64,000 nt of DNA, taken from contig NZ_PDDM01000017.1 in NCBI RefSeq assembly GCF_002914585.1, positions 48,332-112,331 on the forward strand, given 5' to 3'. This document shows, one piece after another, positions 9,495 to 17,798 of the stretch. The notes under the pieces were generated by a model. The model saw nothing but the letters and a program-made list of their open reading frames with translations. It had not been told where the DNA came from and did no database searches. Numbering within the stretch: the first letter of the stretch is position 1; each line of letters begins with the position of its first letter. The position numbers and the translations under genes were made by a program. This DNA comes from Pseudanabaena sp. BC1403. GTDB taxonomy: Bacteria > Cyanobacteriota > Cyanobacteriia > Pseudanabaenales > Pseudanabaenaceae.

Positions 9495-9938
9495 ATGAGT
9501 GAGAAGCCTTTAAAGCTGCGAATCTCAATTCCACCCGTTGAGGGAATCGAGGACATTCCCATCGCAGCAGTCGAAGTACTCGCTACAAAAATGGGGTTTG
9601 ATCCTGATGCTGTGCAAGATATCGTACAAGCTCTTACGGAAGCATTAGTTAATGCGGTTCTTTACAGTACATCTGATCTTGACGTAGAAGTTGTAGTTTT
9701 CGCGGCAAATACCAGCCTAATTGTAGAAGTCCATGATCGTGGATCGGGTTTTGATATAGATAGTGTACCTCCACCTGATTTTGATTTGATATCCGAGATT
9801 GGTGTCAAAAACGGTGGATTTGGTATACATATGATCAAAGCACTGGTTGATAAGGTCGAGATCGAATCTACCAATCAAGGTACAACAGTCCGTATGAGTA
9901 AGTTCCTGTCTATCCCCAAACCTATTCTCCAATCATGA
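9495..9938 (+). CDS. Serine-protein kinase-like ATP-binding protein (RsbW/SpoIIAB type)
   Basis: 147-aa HATPase (GHKL) protein. The N-box reads QALTEALVNAVLYS, the G1 box DRGSGFD and the G2 box GGFGIHMIKAL, so ATP binding looks intact. This size and motif order are those of anti-sigma factor kinases, which phosphorylate STAS antagonists. The next gene is a STAS protein overlapping by 4 bp (ATGA), which strongly supports a partner-switching pair. The target sigma factor or output is not in the window. The 208-bp gap upstream must hold the promoter, but I could not assign one. Confidence 0.88.
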   Translation: MSEKPLKLRISIPPVEGIEDIPIAAVEVLATKMGFDPDAVQDIVQALTEALVNAVLYSTSDLDVEVVVFAANTSLIVEVHDRGSGFDIDSVPPPDFDLISEIGVKNGGFGIHMIKALVDKVEIESTNQGTTVRMSKFLSIPKPILQS

Positions 9939-10285
9939 CTCATTCCTCATTTTTACAAGATGAACTCAAGATCGTCGAACAGATTGATGGCGATCAAGTT
10001 ATTCTCAAACTAAATGGTGCTTTGAGTGTAACGACGGTTCCATATTTTAGACAAGCCGTACAACCATTTATTGATCGCAAACTATCAGCGATCGTTTTGG
10101 ATTTTGAAGGAGTGACTAAAATCGTTAGTAGAGGCGTAGGTGCAGCAATTGATATGGCAGTGCAAGCCAAGAAACAAGGTGGAAAGTTGCGTCTAGAGAA
10201 TGTGGGCAAATATGGTCGATCTTTATATATCCAAGGCGTACATTTAGTAGCTGAAGTGCCTGAGCTCGAAGGATTTGAGCCATAA
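9935..10285 (+). CDS. STAS-domain anti-sigma factor antagonist
   Basis: 116-aa single STAS domain, the expected substrate of the upstream kinase. A beta-strand start (QVILKLNGALSVTTVPYFRQ) leads to the segment LDFEGVTKIVSRGVGAAIDMA. In RsbV/SpoIIAA the phosphorylated Ser lies in a D-S-S/T-G motif; here VSRG occupies that place, with one Ser (and no second Ser/Thr) available. Overlap with the kinase gene implies fixed stoichiometry. A strong hairpin follows 8 bp after the stop. Confidence 0.85.
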   Translation: MTHSSFLQDELKIVEQIDGDQVILKLNGALSVTTVPYFRQAVQPFIDRKLSAIVLDFEGVTKIVSRGVGAAIDMAVQAKKQGGKLRLENVGKYGRSLYIQGVHLVAEVPELEGFEP

Positions 10286-10292
10286 GTTTTAT

Positions 10293-10349
10293 AAAAAGCA
10301 AATAAAATAGAGGTAGTGCTTTGCACTGCCTCTATTTTATTTGCTTTTT
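10293..10349. terminator. 27-bp-arm hairpin between STAS gene and dnaE C-half
   Basis: Arms 10293-10319 and 10323-10349 pair with one G-T wobble around a TTT loop and are A-rich on the left and T-rich on the right. It is a good terminator for the STAS operon and ends 26 bp before the dnaE C-half start. Confidence 0.65.
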
Positions 10350-10375
10350 AAATTGATTTTTAATAGGCAATAAAA

Positions 10376-10480
10376 ATGAAAATCATCAGTCGTAAATCAT
10401 TGGGCATTCAATGCGTTTTCGATATCGGCTTAGAGCGCGATCATAATTTTTTACTAGATAATGGCTGTATAGCTTCAAAT
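10376..10480 (+). other. Split DnaE intein, C-terminal fragment (Int-C)
   Basis: Codes for 35 residues ending HN-type block F (RDHNFLL) and block G (NGCIASN), followed by Cys-Phe-Asn of the extein. Asn35 cyclises during splicing and Cys36 is the nucleophile. A Cys at position 31 replaces the residue usually seen as Phe or Ala in the related inteins I remember. Confidence 0.95.
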
Positions 10481-11755
10481 TGCTTTAATAAATCTCATAG
10501 CGTCGCCTATGGGTATGTGACTTATCAAACCGCATATCTTAAAGCAAATTACCCTGTGGAATATATGGCGGCGCTACTGTCTTCGGTCAGTGGTGACCAA
10601 GAAAAGGTACAGCGATATATTGCTAATTGCCGCAGTATGGGGATCCCTGTTGTTCCGCCAGATGTAAATAGCTCAGGTGAAGACTTTACCCCTCGTGGAC
10701 ATCAGGTTTTGTTTGGCTTAGCTGCAATTAAAAATTTAGGTGCAGGACCTATAGCTTCAATTTTACAGGCGCGTCAAGAAGGGGCTTTTACATCATTGGC
10801 GGATTTATGTAGCCGTCTCGATTCGCGATCGCTAAACAAAAAAGCATTAGAAGCATTAATTCAAACTGGAGCATTAGATTTACTAGAGCCAAATCGCCAC
10901 CAATTGATGAACGATCTTGAAATCACGATGGAATGGGCTTCTCGACGAGCTAAGGAGCAGGCATCTGGACAAGGTAATATTTTCGATTTCTTTGGTGAAA
11001 GTAGTAATACGAAAACTTTTGATACTGCCCCAACTACATCCCGCGTTCAAGACTACTCTTCTCAAGACAAACTTCGACTTGAAAAAGAACTGTTAGGTTT
11101 TTATATTTCCGATCATCCGCTTAGTGTGGTCAGTCGTTCAGCAAAATTAATGGCTCCGATCAATCTCTGTGATATACCCGACTCTTTAGAGACTAAGGTA
11201 GTAACCGCGATCGCTTTAATTCTGGAAATTAAAGAGGTCGTCACAAAAAAAGGCGATCGCATGGCAATTTTACAGCTTGAAGATTTAACAGGCAGTACTG
11301 AAGCCGTTGTTTTCCCAAAAACCTTTGATAAGGTCAAGCATCTAATGGAAAAGGACAAACGCCTAATGGTCTGGGGGAAAATTGATCGCCGCGATGAGCA
11401 AACGCAATTAATTATTGATGATATGCAGCCGATTGAGTCAGTGCGTATGGTACGGGTCGAACTCACTCGCGAGCAAGCAAGAGATCGGCAGGTTTTGGAG
11501 CAACTCAAAAAAGCATTAAATCCTAACCCCAGTTATAGCAGCCATACCAGTAATGGCAATTCCAGTTATGGCAAATCCAATTATGGTAGAAATGAGCCTG
11601 ATATTTCTAACAAAATCCCCGTAATTGCATCGATTGAGTATATGCCGAAGTTAGTTCGCTTAGGCAATCAGTTCTGGGTGCAAGATGAAGAAACTGCCGT
11701 TAAAGCTTTACTGCAAGCAGGATTCAAAGCAACTTACGACGCACTAGTTACTTAA
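10376..11755 (+). CDS. dnaE: DNA polymerase III alpha subunit, C-terminal half with split intein-C
   Basis: 459-aa product of the second half of the split cyanobacterial dnaE. Residues 1-35 are the intein-C fragment ([23 protein letters not shown], ending NGCIASN). Cys36 opens the C-extein [20 protein letters not shown], the classic +1 Cys junction. The extein (424 aa) contains the end of the polymerase region, a helix-hairpin-helix part ([10 protein letters not shown]) and an OB-fold ([20 protein letters not shown]). It must be trans-spliced to the N-terminal half encoded elsewhere to give the replicative polymerase. Length matches the family. No strong Shine-Dalgarno box is visible; the start is fixed by the intein N-terminus. 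Confidence 0.97.
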   Translation: MKIISRKSLGIQCVFDIGLERDHNFLLDNGCIASNCFNKSHSVAYGYVTYQTAYLKANYPVEYMAALLSSVSGDQEKVQRYIANCRSMGIPVVPPDVNSSGEDFTPRGHQVLFGLAAIKNLGAGPIASILQARQEGAFTSLADLCSRLDSRSLNKKALEALIQTGALDLLEPNRHQLMNDLEITMEWASRRAKEQASGQGNIFDFFGESSNTKTFDTAPTTSRVQDYSSQDKLRLEKELLGFYISDHPLSVVSRSAKLMAPINLCDIPDSLETKVVTAIALILEIKEVVTKKGDRMAILQLEDLTGSTEAVVFPKTFDKVKHLMEKDKRLMVWGKIDRRDEQTQLIIDDMQPIESVRMVRVELTREQARDRQVLEQLKKALNPNPSYSSHTSNGNSSYGKSNYGRNEPDISNKIPVIASIEYMPKLVRLGNQFWVQDEETAVKALLQAGFKATYDALVT

Positions 11756-11788
11756 AAGAAGAGAGGTGCAAAGCACCTCTCTTCTTTT
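11754..11788. terminator. Bidirectional terminator dnaE / trmL
   Basis: Perfect 16-bp arms with an AAA loop. The left arm begins in the dnaE stop codon and the right arm reaches the trmL stop codon, so one hairpin serves both convergent genes. Confidence 0.7.
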
Positions 11789-12233
11789 ATATTCCTAATT
11801 GTCTTCTGGCTTCAAATAGACCAAGAGCCGCACTCACCGATAGATTTAGACTACGAACCTTAGGGTGTTCCATAGGAATCTGGACAGATGGATTGTTGGC
11901 AATGATCTCTTCGGGTAATCCGCTTGATTCACTGCCAAATAGGAGCCAGTCACCATCTTGGTATTGAAATTCTCGGAAGCTTTGTGAACCTCGCGCACTA
12001 AAGCAAATCCATCGTCCTCCTTTTGAGGCTTCGCGCAAAGATTCAATATTGGGATGTACAGTTACGTTCACATATTCCCAATAGTCTATACCTGCGCGTT
12101 TAAGTTGGCGATCGCTAATTTCAAAGCCTAAAGGCTCTACCAGATGCAAATGTGTGTTCGTTGCCGCACAGGTACGAGCGATGTTGCCAGTATTAGGTGG
12201 GATTTCAGGATAGATGAGAGCGACTTGTAGCAT
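11787..12233 (-). CDS. trmL: tRNA (cytidine(34)-2'-O)-methyltransferase
   Basis: 148-aa SPOUT methyltransferase that modifies the wobble base of certain leucine tRNAs. It has the full TrmL pattern: LIYPEIPPNTGNIARTCAAT at the N-terminus, LHLVEPLGFEISDRQLKRAG, LLFGSESSGLPEEI and IPMEHPKVRSLNLSVSAAL at the knotted C-terminus, where SAM binds. A tRNA-Leu(CAA), a substrate class of this enzyme in E. coli, lies 0.7 kb away; the nearness may be coincidence. Confidence 0.94.
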   Translation of the reverse strand: MLQVALIYPEIPPNTGNIARTCAATNTHLHLVEPLGFEISDRQLKRAGIDYWEYVNVTVHPNIESLREASKGGRWICFSARGSQSFREFQYQDGDWLLFGSESSGLPEEIIANNPSVQIPMEHPKVRSLNLSVSAALGLFEARRQLGI

Positions 12234-12244
12234 TGACTATGAAT

Positions 12245-12283
12245 ATATTTAAAGACTGCGTTGTTAACACAGTCTTTAAATAT
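12245..12283. repeat. Hairpin upstream of trmL
   Basis: 14-bp arms (12245-12258 and 12270-12283) starting 12 bp before the trmL start codon on the minus strand. Together with the adjacent hairpin at 12284-12318 it fills the whole gap to the next upstream gene. Confidence 0.55.
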
Positions 12284-12318
12284 AAAAGAATTGCGGCACT
12301 TCATGCCGTAATTCTTTT
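12284..12318. terminator. Terminator of the 131-aa protein gene
   Basis: 15-bp arms with one mismatch, 5-nt loop, A-rich and T-rich flanks; ends 3 bp past the stop codon of the minus-strand gene at 12321. Confidence 0.6.
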
Positions 12319-12320
12319 TA

Positions 12321-12716
12321 TTACACTTTAGCTCGCTCTTCAATGTCTTCTAGGGTTTGTAGAACTAGACGCTTGGCTTGGAGTTTCCAGCCCCATTTTT
12401 GCAAGGCGATCGCAGCCCCTGTACCAACAATTGTGGCAATAAAATCTAAGGGTTGCTCCATCGATATCCCTAAAAGTAGCCCCAGTCCAGCGATACCCCA
12501 AAAAGGTAAAGAGACAGTCTGACGATTCTTTTCTACTATTTTGCTAATGTCGTCGGTTGGCATTGCTGCGACTAACTCAGATTTTGCTTGTTTTTGTTCG
12601 GCTTTGTTGAGAGATAGACCGATTTTTTGGCGAAGTTTTTCGATTTTGCGAGCATTGGTGCTGTACTGCACTAACTCATCTTCCGCCAACATGATTAAAC
12701 GCTCTAACTTTGCCAT
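12321..12716 (-). CDS. Conserved membrane protein of unknown function with N-terminal coiled coil
   Basis: 131 aa. Residues 1-55 are charged and helical, with heptad-like spacing (LERLIMLAEDEL, KIEKLRQKIGLSLNKAEQKQ). Two hydrophobic segments follow (LPFWGIAGLGLLLGISM at about 70-86 and FIATIVGTGAAIAL at about 92-106), then a basic amphipathic tail ending in LEDIEERAKV. I do not recognise a named family; similar small coiled-coil plus two-helix proteins are common in cyanobacteria. It lies upstream of trmL on the same strand, separated by two hairpins. Confidence 0.75.
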   Translation of the reverse strand: MAKLERLIMLAEDELVQYSTNARKIEKLRQKIGLSLNKAEQKQAKSELVAAMPTDDISKIVEKNRQTVSLPFWGIAGLGLLLGISMEQPLDFIATIVGTGAAIALQKWGWKLQAKRLVLQTLEDIEERAKV

Positions 12717-12849
12717 TGGTAAATATATCGAGATAATTAAATGAGATGTACTTCACAGAGTGTCTCAATCTAAGCATCATAGCGATCGCGATCGCAATTA
12801 CCAAAAGGATAGAGGTCGGGCGATCGCCACAAAAACATCAAAAAAATAT

Positions 12850-12880
12850 TTGACAAGATGCACCATTCTTGTTGTAGAAT
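12850..12880 (+). promoter_or_regulatory. Candidate promoter of tRNA-Leu
   Basis: TTGACA at 12850-12855 and TAGAAT at 12875-12880, spacer 19 bp (slightly long), ending 16 bp before the mature tRNA 5' end. Confidence 0.5.
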
Positions 12881-12896
12881 ATAAGTCTTGAAAAAA

Positions 12897-12978
12897 GGGC
12901 GAGTGGCGGAATTGGTAGACGCATCAGACTCAAAATCTGACGACTTCGGTCATGAGAGTTCGATTCTCTCTTTGCCCA
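12897..12978 (+). tRNA. tRNA-Leu(CAA)
   Basis: 82-nt class II tRNA. The acceptor stem GGGCGAG pairs with the 3' segment CTTTGCCC region, the D-arm contains GGCGGAATTGGTAGACGC, the anticodon stem TCAGA/TCTGA holds loop CTCAAAA (anticodon CAA, reads UUG), and a long variable arm CGACTTCGGTCAT precedes the T-arm GAGAG-TTCGATT-CTCTC. The discriminator base is A and CCA is not encoded. A terminator-like hairpin follows directly. Confidence 0.96.
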
Positions 12979-12984
12979 TAAAAT

Positions 12985-13019
12985 AAAAAAGAGTTCTCAT
13001 TTTGTGAGAACTCTTTTTT
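12985..13019. terminator. Terminator of tRNA-Leu and of the convergent CCG-domain gene
   Basis: Perfect 15-bp arms with six terminal A/T pairs and a 5-nt loop; 7 bp after the tRNA and touching the stop codon of the minus-strand gene. Confidence 0.75.
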
Positions 13020-13914
13020 ATATGGAAATTTTTTGTAAAACCGAACTCGTGGAAACAATGTGGTGATCTAAGCCAAGCACTTTGGGTTCGATGCCGATCG
13101 CCAATCCTATCAATTGTGGTAAGTGCAAAATCGGGATGCCAAGTTTTTGCCCAATTACGCTTTCAACTTCAGGTTGGCGCGAATCGAGATTGAGATGACA
13201 AAGAGGACATGGCGTGACAATACAATCTGCTCCTGCGGCGATCGCAGCGGTGAGGTGTCGTCCCGCCATCGAGAAAGATTCTTTGGGCGCATAGCTGGAA
13301 ATTGGCCAGCCGCAGCATTGCACGCGACCTTCGTAATAGACAGGAGTTGCGCCAACGGTGCGAAATACATTTTCTAGAGATTCTGGTCGAAATGGATCGT
13401 CAAAGCGAGTGACTGTTTGCGATCGCAACAGGTAGCAGCCATAGAATGCAGCACATTTAAGATTAGCTAGAGAGCGAGTTACTTTGGCTGCGATATTTTC
13501 TAAACCATAGTCGCGGATTAGAACCCAGAGTAAGTGTAAAACTTCGGTAGAACCTTGGAAATCATGTCCTTGTGTATTCAGGAGTGCATTTACTTCGTCT
13601 TTGCGAGTAGTATCCGAGCTTTTGAGTTTATCGTTGACACGACCAAGTACACCCTGACAGGTGCTGCATTGCGTCATCACAGTAAGATTTAATTCTTCGG
13701 CAAGAGAAATGTTGCGAGCATTGATGACATCCTCCATTAGTTCGTCAGTTTCCTTGAACGTGCCAGAACCGCAGCAGGTTGCCTTATGCAATTCCACGAG
13801 TTCAATTCCTAATGCTTGTGCGATCGCTGTTGTCGATGCATGTAGCTCTTTACAAGCACCCTTAGCAACACATCCTGAGTAATAAGCGTATTTCAATGCT
13901 TTAGTTTCTGTCAT
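13018..13914 (-). CDS. CCG-domain iron-sulfur protein, heterodisulfide reductase subunit B family
   Basis: 298 aa with two cysteine-rich CCG domains. The first has YYSGCVAKG, ATCCGSGTF and MTQCSTCQGVLG. The second has AAFYGCYLLRS, VQCCGWP and VTPCPLCHLNLD. Such domains ligate a noncubane [4Fe-4S] cluster and occur in HdrB, in some succinate dehydrogenase anchor subunits and in glycolate oxidase GlcF. In cyanobacteria the family is often labelled CoB-CoM heterodisulfide reductase subunit B, but methanogen cofactors are absent, so that name is only structural. No neighbouring flavin or ferredoxin subunit is seen; the electron donor is unknown. Confidence 0.85.
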   Translation of the reverse strand: MTETKALKYAYYSGCVAKGACKELHASTTAIAQALGIELVELHKATCCGSGTFKETDELMEDVINARNISLAEELNLTVMTQCSTCQGVLGRVNDKLKSSDTTRKDEVNALLNTQGHDFQGSTEVLHLLWVLIRDYGLENIAAKVTRSLANLKCAAFYGCYLLRSQTVTRFDDPFRPESLENVFRTVGATPVYYEGRVQCCGWPISSYAPKESFSMAGRHLTAAIAAGADCIVTPCPLCHLNLDSRQPEVESVIGQKLGIPILHLPQLIGLAIGIEPKVLGLDHHIVSTSSVLQKISI

Positions 13915-13959
13915 TTCTCTTATCGCAAATCTTTCCCTTGAGCATCTAAATTACCACCA

Positions 13960-13996
13960 AAAAAGAGAGGCGGCGCTTAGCGCCGCCTCTCTTTTT
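13960..13996. terminator. Terminator of rpe
   Basis: Perfect 17-bp arms around TTA, GC-rich core and A/T ends, 7 bp past the rpe stop on the minus strand and about 45 bp upstream of the next minus-strand gene's start. Confidence 0.7.
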
Positions 13997-14002
13997 GATT
14001 AA

Positions 14003-14692
14003 TTAAGCAGTGACTAGCTCAGGACGCTTGCTGTTGCGAATACCTTTGATTGCTTCAGCATAGTCGGGCGCATTAAATACAGCTGAACCAGCAACGATCG
14101 CATTAGCACCAGCTTCTAAAACTTGCCAAGTGTTATTAGCTTTCAGACCACCATCAACCTCGATCCAAGGATCAAGTCCGCGATCGTCACACATTTGACG
14201 CAGCTTGGCAATTTTAGGAATTACGTTAGGAATAAAGCTTTGACCACCGAAGCCAGGGTTCACACTCATGATCAAAACCAAATCGCAAAGATCGAGAACA
14301 TACTCAATAAAGCTCAAAGGAGTCGAAGGATTGAGGGAAACACCAGCAAGTTTGCCGAGTTCCTTGATTTGGCAAAGATTGCGATGTAAGTGAGGGCAAG
14401 CAGTATGCTCTGCATGAACAGTGATGATATCTGCACCAGCTTTTGCAAAGTCAGGAACATATCTTTCTGGCTCAGTAATCATCAAATGCACATCTAAAAT
14501 TTTGGTCGTCACAGGACGAATCGCGGAAACGATCAATGGCCCAATAGTGATGTTTGGAACAAAGTGACCATCCATAACATCAACGTGAATCCAATCTGCA
14601 CCCGCCGCATCAACTGCACGAATGTCGTCACCCAAACGGCTAAAGTCAGCAGACAAGATTGAAGGCGAAATAACTGTGGACTTTTTAGGCAT
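14003..14692 (-). CDS. rpe: Ribulose-phosphate 3-epimerase
   Basis: 229-aa TIM-barrel enzyme of the Calvin and pentose phosphate pathways that interconverts ribulose-5-phosphate and xylulose-5-phosphate. It shows [15 protein letters not shown] at the N-terminus, [14 protein letters not shown] with metal-binding His and Asp, [13 protein letters not shown] and [10 protein letters not shown] for phosphate binding. Length is typical. It stands alone, flanked by hairpins on both sides. Confidence 0.97.
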   Translation of the reverse strand: MPKKSTVISPSILSADFSRLGDDIRAVDAAGADWIHVDVMDGHFVPNITIGPLIVSAIRPVTTKILDVHLMITEPERYVPDFAKAGADIITVHAEHTACPHLHRNLCQIKELGKLAGVSLNPSTPLSFIEYVLDLCDLVLIMSVNPGFGGQSFIPNVIPKIAKLRQMCDDRGLDPWIEVDGGLKANNTWQVLEAGANAIVAGSAVFNAPDYAEAIKGIRNSKRPELVTA

Positions 14693-14820
14693 ATGATTTA
14701 CGGGGGGCTCAGCTTTACAAAGATCTAAAAAATGGCAGATAAAGGTAGTTTTAACTACAGTCTTACCTTAATTATTAATTAAATTTAGCAGTTTTGATCG
14801 AAAGAGTCATAATTAAATTC

Positions 14821-14857
14821 AAAAAAAGAAATGGCACTTAGTGTCATTTCTTTTTTT
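14821..14857. repeat. Hairpin upstream of rpe
   Basis: 17-bp arms with one mismatch around TTA. It lies 129 bp upstream of rpe and 110 bp downstream of the pit stop codon. The 273-bp gap holds this and the next hairpin and no gene. Confidence 0.6.
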
Positions 14858-14883
14858 GGCTTTTAAGAGACATAAATAGAATA

Positions 14884-14940
14884 ATAAAAACCAAACTTAT
14901 TGCGACGGGCAAAGCCCGTCGCAATAAGTTTGGTTTTTAT
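14884..14940. terminator. Perfect 27-bp-arm hairpin after pit
   Basis: Arms 14884-14910 and 14914-14940 are exact inverted copies with an AAA loop, 26 bp beyond the pit stop codon on the minus strand. Confidence 0.65.
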
Positions 14941-14966
14941 TTGGATCATCTAATGCTTGGATATCT

Positions 14967-16436
14967 CTAACTCAAGCCTAGAAACTGCTGCTGAACTGCA
15001 AATAGACTAATAGTATATGTCCCAAATCCAAGCAGAATACAAACTGGTAATGTTAACAACCAAGCTAGTAGCAAGTTTTGTAAAGTATCACTCTGTACCC
15101 CAGACCGATTGGCTACCATCGATCCAGCAATACCTGATGAAAGTATATGGGTGGTGCTAACTGGCAACCCGAAATAATCGGCTGTAACGATTGTGGTCAT
15201 GGTGACTAGCTCCGCGATCGCACCTTGAGCATAGTTAAGAGGCTCTTGACCAATTTTTTCGCCAACAGTTACAACTACTCGCTTCCATCCAATCATTGTG
15301 CCCGAGCCAAGAGCGAGAGCAATTGTGATTTTCACCCAATAGGGAATAAATTTGATAGTTTTATCTAATTGATTTCGATAGTCAATTAGTAAAGATTGCT
15401 GATCAAGATTAGCTAATTTTTGTTGATTTTCTAATTTAGTAATAGTATTAGCCACAAGGTAAATATCAGTTCTAATTTGAGCGCGATCGCTCTCGGTCAT
15501 ATCCACAAAATCACTACTTATTGATAAACTCTTGCCTATTAAATGACTTTCAAAAGCGAGTGATCGCCAAATATTTTCATTTAATTGCCCTTGTGGTTTC
15601 AAGAAATTAGTAAGCTCACTTTGACTATTAGCAAAAAATTGATGATGAATCGAATTTCCACGGATCTGTGATTCTAAAACTGGAATAGCCGCTTGTGATG
15701 TCGCAACTAATTGTACGATCGCTTGAGGACTAGTATGCATATTTAAAGAAAAAATACTTGGCAATAAAATCACTAGCACCAGCATCATTAAGCCCATTCC
15801 TTTCTGTCCATCATTAGAGCCATGGGCAAAACTGACACCTGTACAGGTCAAAATTAACATTGCCCTAATCCCCAAAGATGGAGCTTCTTCTGTTGGCGCA
15901 GTATAGAGATTTTCTTGCTTAATCAGAGATTTGGCGATTACAAATAATAATGCAGCTCCACAAAATCCGATCAATGGTGAAATCAATAGAGAAATTAGCA
16001 CTTCCTGCATTTTTATCCAATTTATGCCATCCCACCAATTATTTTCTGTGGACAAGACAGAATTAGCTAAACCTATTCCCAAAATTGAGCCAATTAAGCT
16101 GTGTGTACTTGATATAGGTAATCCCAAATACCAAGTTCCTACATTCCAAATGATTGCCGAAGTTAGTAGAGACAAAACCATAATCAAACTTTGGCTTGAA
16201 TCTTTGCTAACAAGTAACTCTACGGGTAATAAAGCCACGATCGAGAAAGCAACTACCCCACTTGAAGTGATCACGCCCAATAAATTGCAAATTCCTGACC
16301 AGACGACTGCATAAGTAGGTTTTAAAGAATTTGTATAAATAACTGTCGCTACAGCATTAGCCGTATCGTGAAATCCATTCACAAACTCAAAGCCGATGAC
16401 TAAGGCGATCGCTAAGCCTAAAAATAGATATTCCAT
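14967..16436 (-). CDS. Inorganic phosphate transporter, PiT family
   Basis: 489-aa secondary transporter that imports phosphate with a cation. Two inverted repeats are visible: the N-terminal FVNGFHDTANAVATVIYTNSL and PISSTHSLIGSILGIGLA, and the C-terminal LPVSTTHILSSGIAGSMVA, with FAHGSNDGQKGMGLMML in the middle. About 10-12 membrane helices are expected. A hydrophilic insertion of about 110 residues (about 250-360) separates the halves. The window also encodes a high-affinity pst system at 40-44 kb, so this is likely the low-affinity route. Confidence 0.92.
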   Translation of the reverse strand: MEYLFLGLAIALVIGFEFVNGFHDTANAVATVIYTNSLKPTYAVVWSGICNLLGVITSSGVVAFSIVALLPVELLVSKDSSQSLIMVLSLLTSAIIWNVGTWYLGLPISSTHSLIGSILGIGLANSVLSTENNWWDGINWIKMQEVLISLLISPLIGFCGAALLFVIAKSLIKQENLYTAPTEEAPSLGIRAMLILTCTGVSFAHGSNDGQKGMGLMMLVLVILLPSIFSLNMHTSPQAIVQLVATSQAAIPVLESQIRGNSIHHQFFANSQSELTNFLKPQGQLNENIWRSLAFESHLIGKSLSISSDFVDMTESDRAQIRTDIYLVANTITKLENQQKLANLDQQSLLIDYRNQLDKTIKFIPYWVKITIALALGSGTMIGWKRVVVTVGEKIGQEPLNYAQGAIAELVTMTTIVTADYFGLPVSTTHILSSGIAGSMVANRSGVQSDTLQNLLLAWLLTLPVCILLGFGTYTISLFAVQQQFLGLS

Positions 16437-16448
16437 TTGTTTCTATTT

Positions 16449-16479
16449 TTTAATTCTTGTGCTTTGCACAGGAATTAAA
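16449..16479. terminator. Hairpin between mreD and pit
   Basis: 14-bp arms with one mismatch around TTT, directly at the mreD stop codon on the minus strand, 12 bp upstream of the pit start. Confidence 0.5.
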
Positions 16480-17025
16480 TCAATCTTCTTGTTTTTCTAG
16501 CGATCGCCACCAACGGCTGAGAGGAAAGTAAATTACAGGCGACCACAAACTACTCAAAATTGCGGAACTAAGCGCAATCCGTTGTTGTAATGTCCAAACA
16601 TTATCCATACCTGCACCCATGACAGTCAGTTGTACCGCATGCATAGTCTCGACAATTACTGCCATTCCAAACACAATTAAAGCGATCGAAATAAAGTCCT
16701 CTTGCACATATCTCTGCTTTTGCAAAAGTGAGGTAAGTCCACCTGCGATCGCTAGCCCCAAAGCATGAGTTGGAGCAATACTCGTGCCTGCAAAAGTCAT
16801 GCCATCCTGTATAAATCCCAGCGCGATACCCACCATCACCGATAAAACTACAGGACGATTGACACTCCAAGCAACTAGCCAAATTAGCAACCAGTTAGGA
16901 GCAATTCCCATCAAGGTCATTCCTGAGAATCTGGTATACATCGATAAAATGCAAATTAGCAGTGAACCAATAGTTACCGCCCAGTTTAAAAATTTTTTTG
17001 ATAAAGGAACCTTTCGCTCAAGCAT
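16480..17025 (-). CDS. mreD: Rod shape-determining protein MreD
   Basis: 181-aa inner-membrane protein with about five hydrophobic segments (TIGSLLICILSMY, LLIWLVAWSV, IALGFIQDGMTFA, ISIALIVFGMAVIV, AILSSLWSPVIYF). Sequence is weakly conserved in the family, but size, topology and position as third gene of mreB-mreC-mreD on the minus strand make the call secure. It works with MreB and MreC in the elongasome that guides side-wall peptidoglycan synthesis. Confidence 0.9.
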   Translation of the reverse strand: MLERKVPLSKKFLNWAVTIGSLLICILSMYTRFSGMTLMGIAPNWLLIWLVAWSVNRPVVLSVMVGIALGFIQDGMTFAGTSIAPTHALGLAIAGGLTSLLQKQRYVQEDFISIALIVFGMAVIVETMHAVQLTVMGAGMDNVWTLQQRIALSSAILSSLWSPVIYFPLSRWWRSLEKQED

Positions 17026-17052
17026 TATTTTTTGACTGGGCTATTGCCACTC

Positions 17053-17787
17053 TTAAAAAGGATATACCTCAACATAATCGAGTAAGCCTAGAGGGGTTGA
17101 AAACTCAACAATTGCCTCAGGTGCAGGTTGCTTATCTAGATTTATAGATTTAATTCTACCAACTGGAAGATTTTCAGGAAATAGGGTGCTAAATTGCGAA
17201 GTACTAACAATATCTCCCACTTTTACATCTGGATCGCGCTCAAAAAATTCTATGGTAGCTATATTTTGGCTTTGCCCTTTGAGCATTCCACTAATACGGC
17301 TGCGACTAATCACAACGCCAACTTGACTGTTAGGATCACTAATTAGCAAAACTTGACTGCTATTGGGGGATACATGGGTCACCCGTCCAACTAAGCCACC
17401 TGGTGCAATTACATATGCCCCAGACTTAATGCCATCATTACTCCCCTTTCCTATTAAAATTTGATTCCACCAAGAGTCAGCACCACGACCAATTACAGCC
17501 GCCCAAATGCCAGAACCATTAAAAGATACTTTTACTTTCAAAAGCTCTTTCAGGCGCTGGTTTTGTGACTCTAGCTCGGTTAGGCGATAGCGGAGTTCAC
17601 GTACTTGAGCGTCTTGCAATATTTCTTGCTTAGATACGCTTGATTGGAAAGGGCGGCTAAGAAACTGATAAGCCTCCATAATTGCTACCCCCTGAGTTTG
17701 ACGGATTAACCAAGCCAAACCAATTCCAGCCGTAACAACAACAGTCTGAAAGCGATAGCGCTCCCACCAACTACGGATTGAATCCAT
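17053..17787 (-). CDS. mreC: Rod shape-determining protein MreC
   Basis: 244 aa. A short cytoplasmic start and one membrane helix (VVVTAGIGLAWLI, about 16-28) precede a coiled coil with RELRYRLTELESQNQRLKEL (about 63-82) and a beta-rich periplasmic domain (GRGADSWWNQILIGKGSNDG, APGGLVGRVTHVSPNSSQVL, ISRSRISGMLKG). This is the family layout. It bridges MreB in the cytoplasm and the penicillin-binding proteins outside. It lies 11 bp after mreB, so the two are co-transcribed. Confidence 0.95.
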   Translation of the reverse strand: MDSIRSWWERYRFQTVVVTAGIGLAWLIRQTQGVAIMEAYQFLSRPFQSSVSKQEILQDAQVRELRYRLTELESQNQRLKELLKVKVSFNGSGIWAAVIGRGADSWWNQILIGKGSNDGIKSGAYVIAPGGLVGRVTHVSPNSSQVLLISDPNSQVGVVISRSRISGMLKGQSQNIATIEFFERDPDVKVGDIVSTSQFSTLFPENLPVGRIKSINLDKQPAPEAIVEFSTPLGLLDYVEVYPF

Positions 17788-17798
17788 GAAAAATTTAC

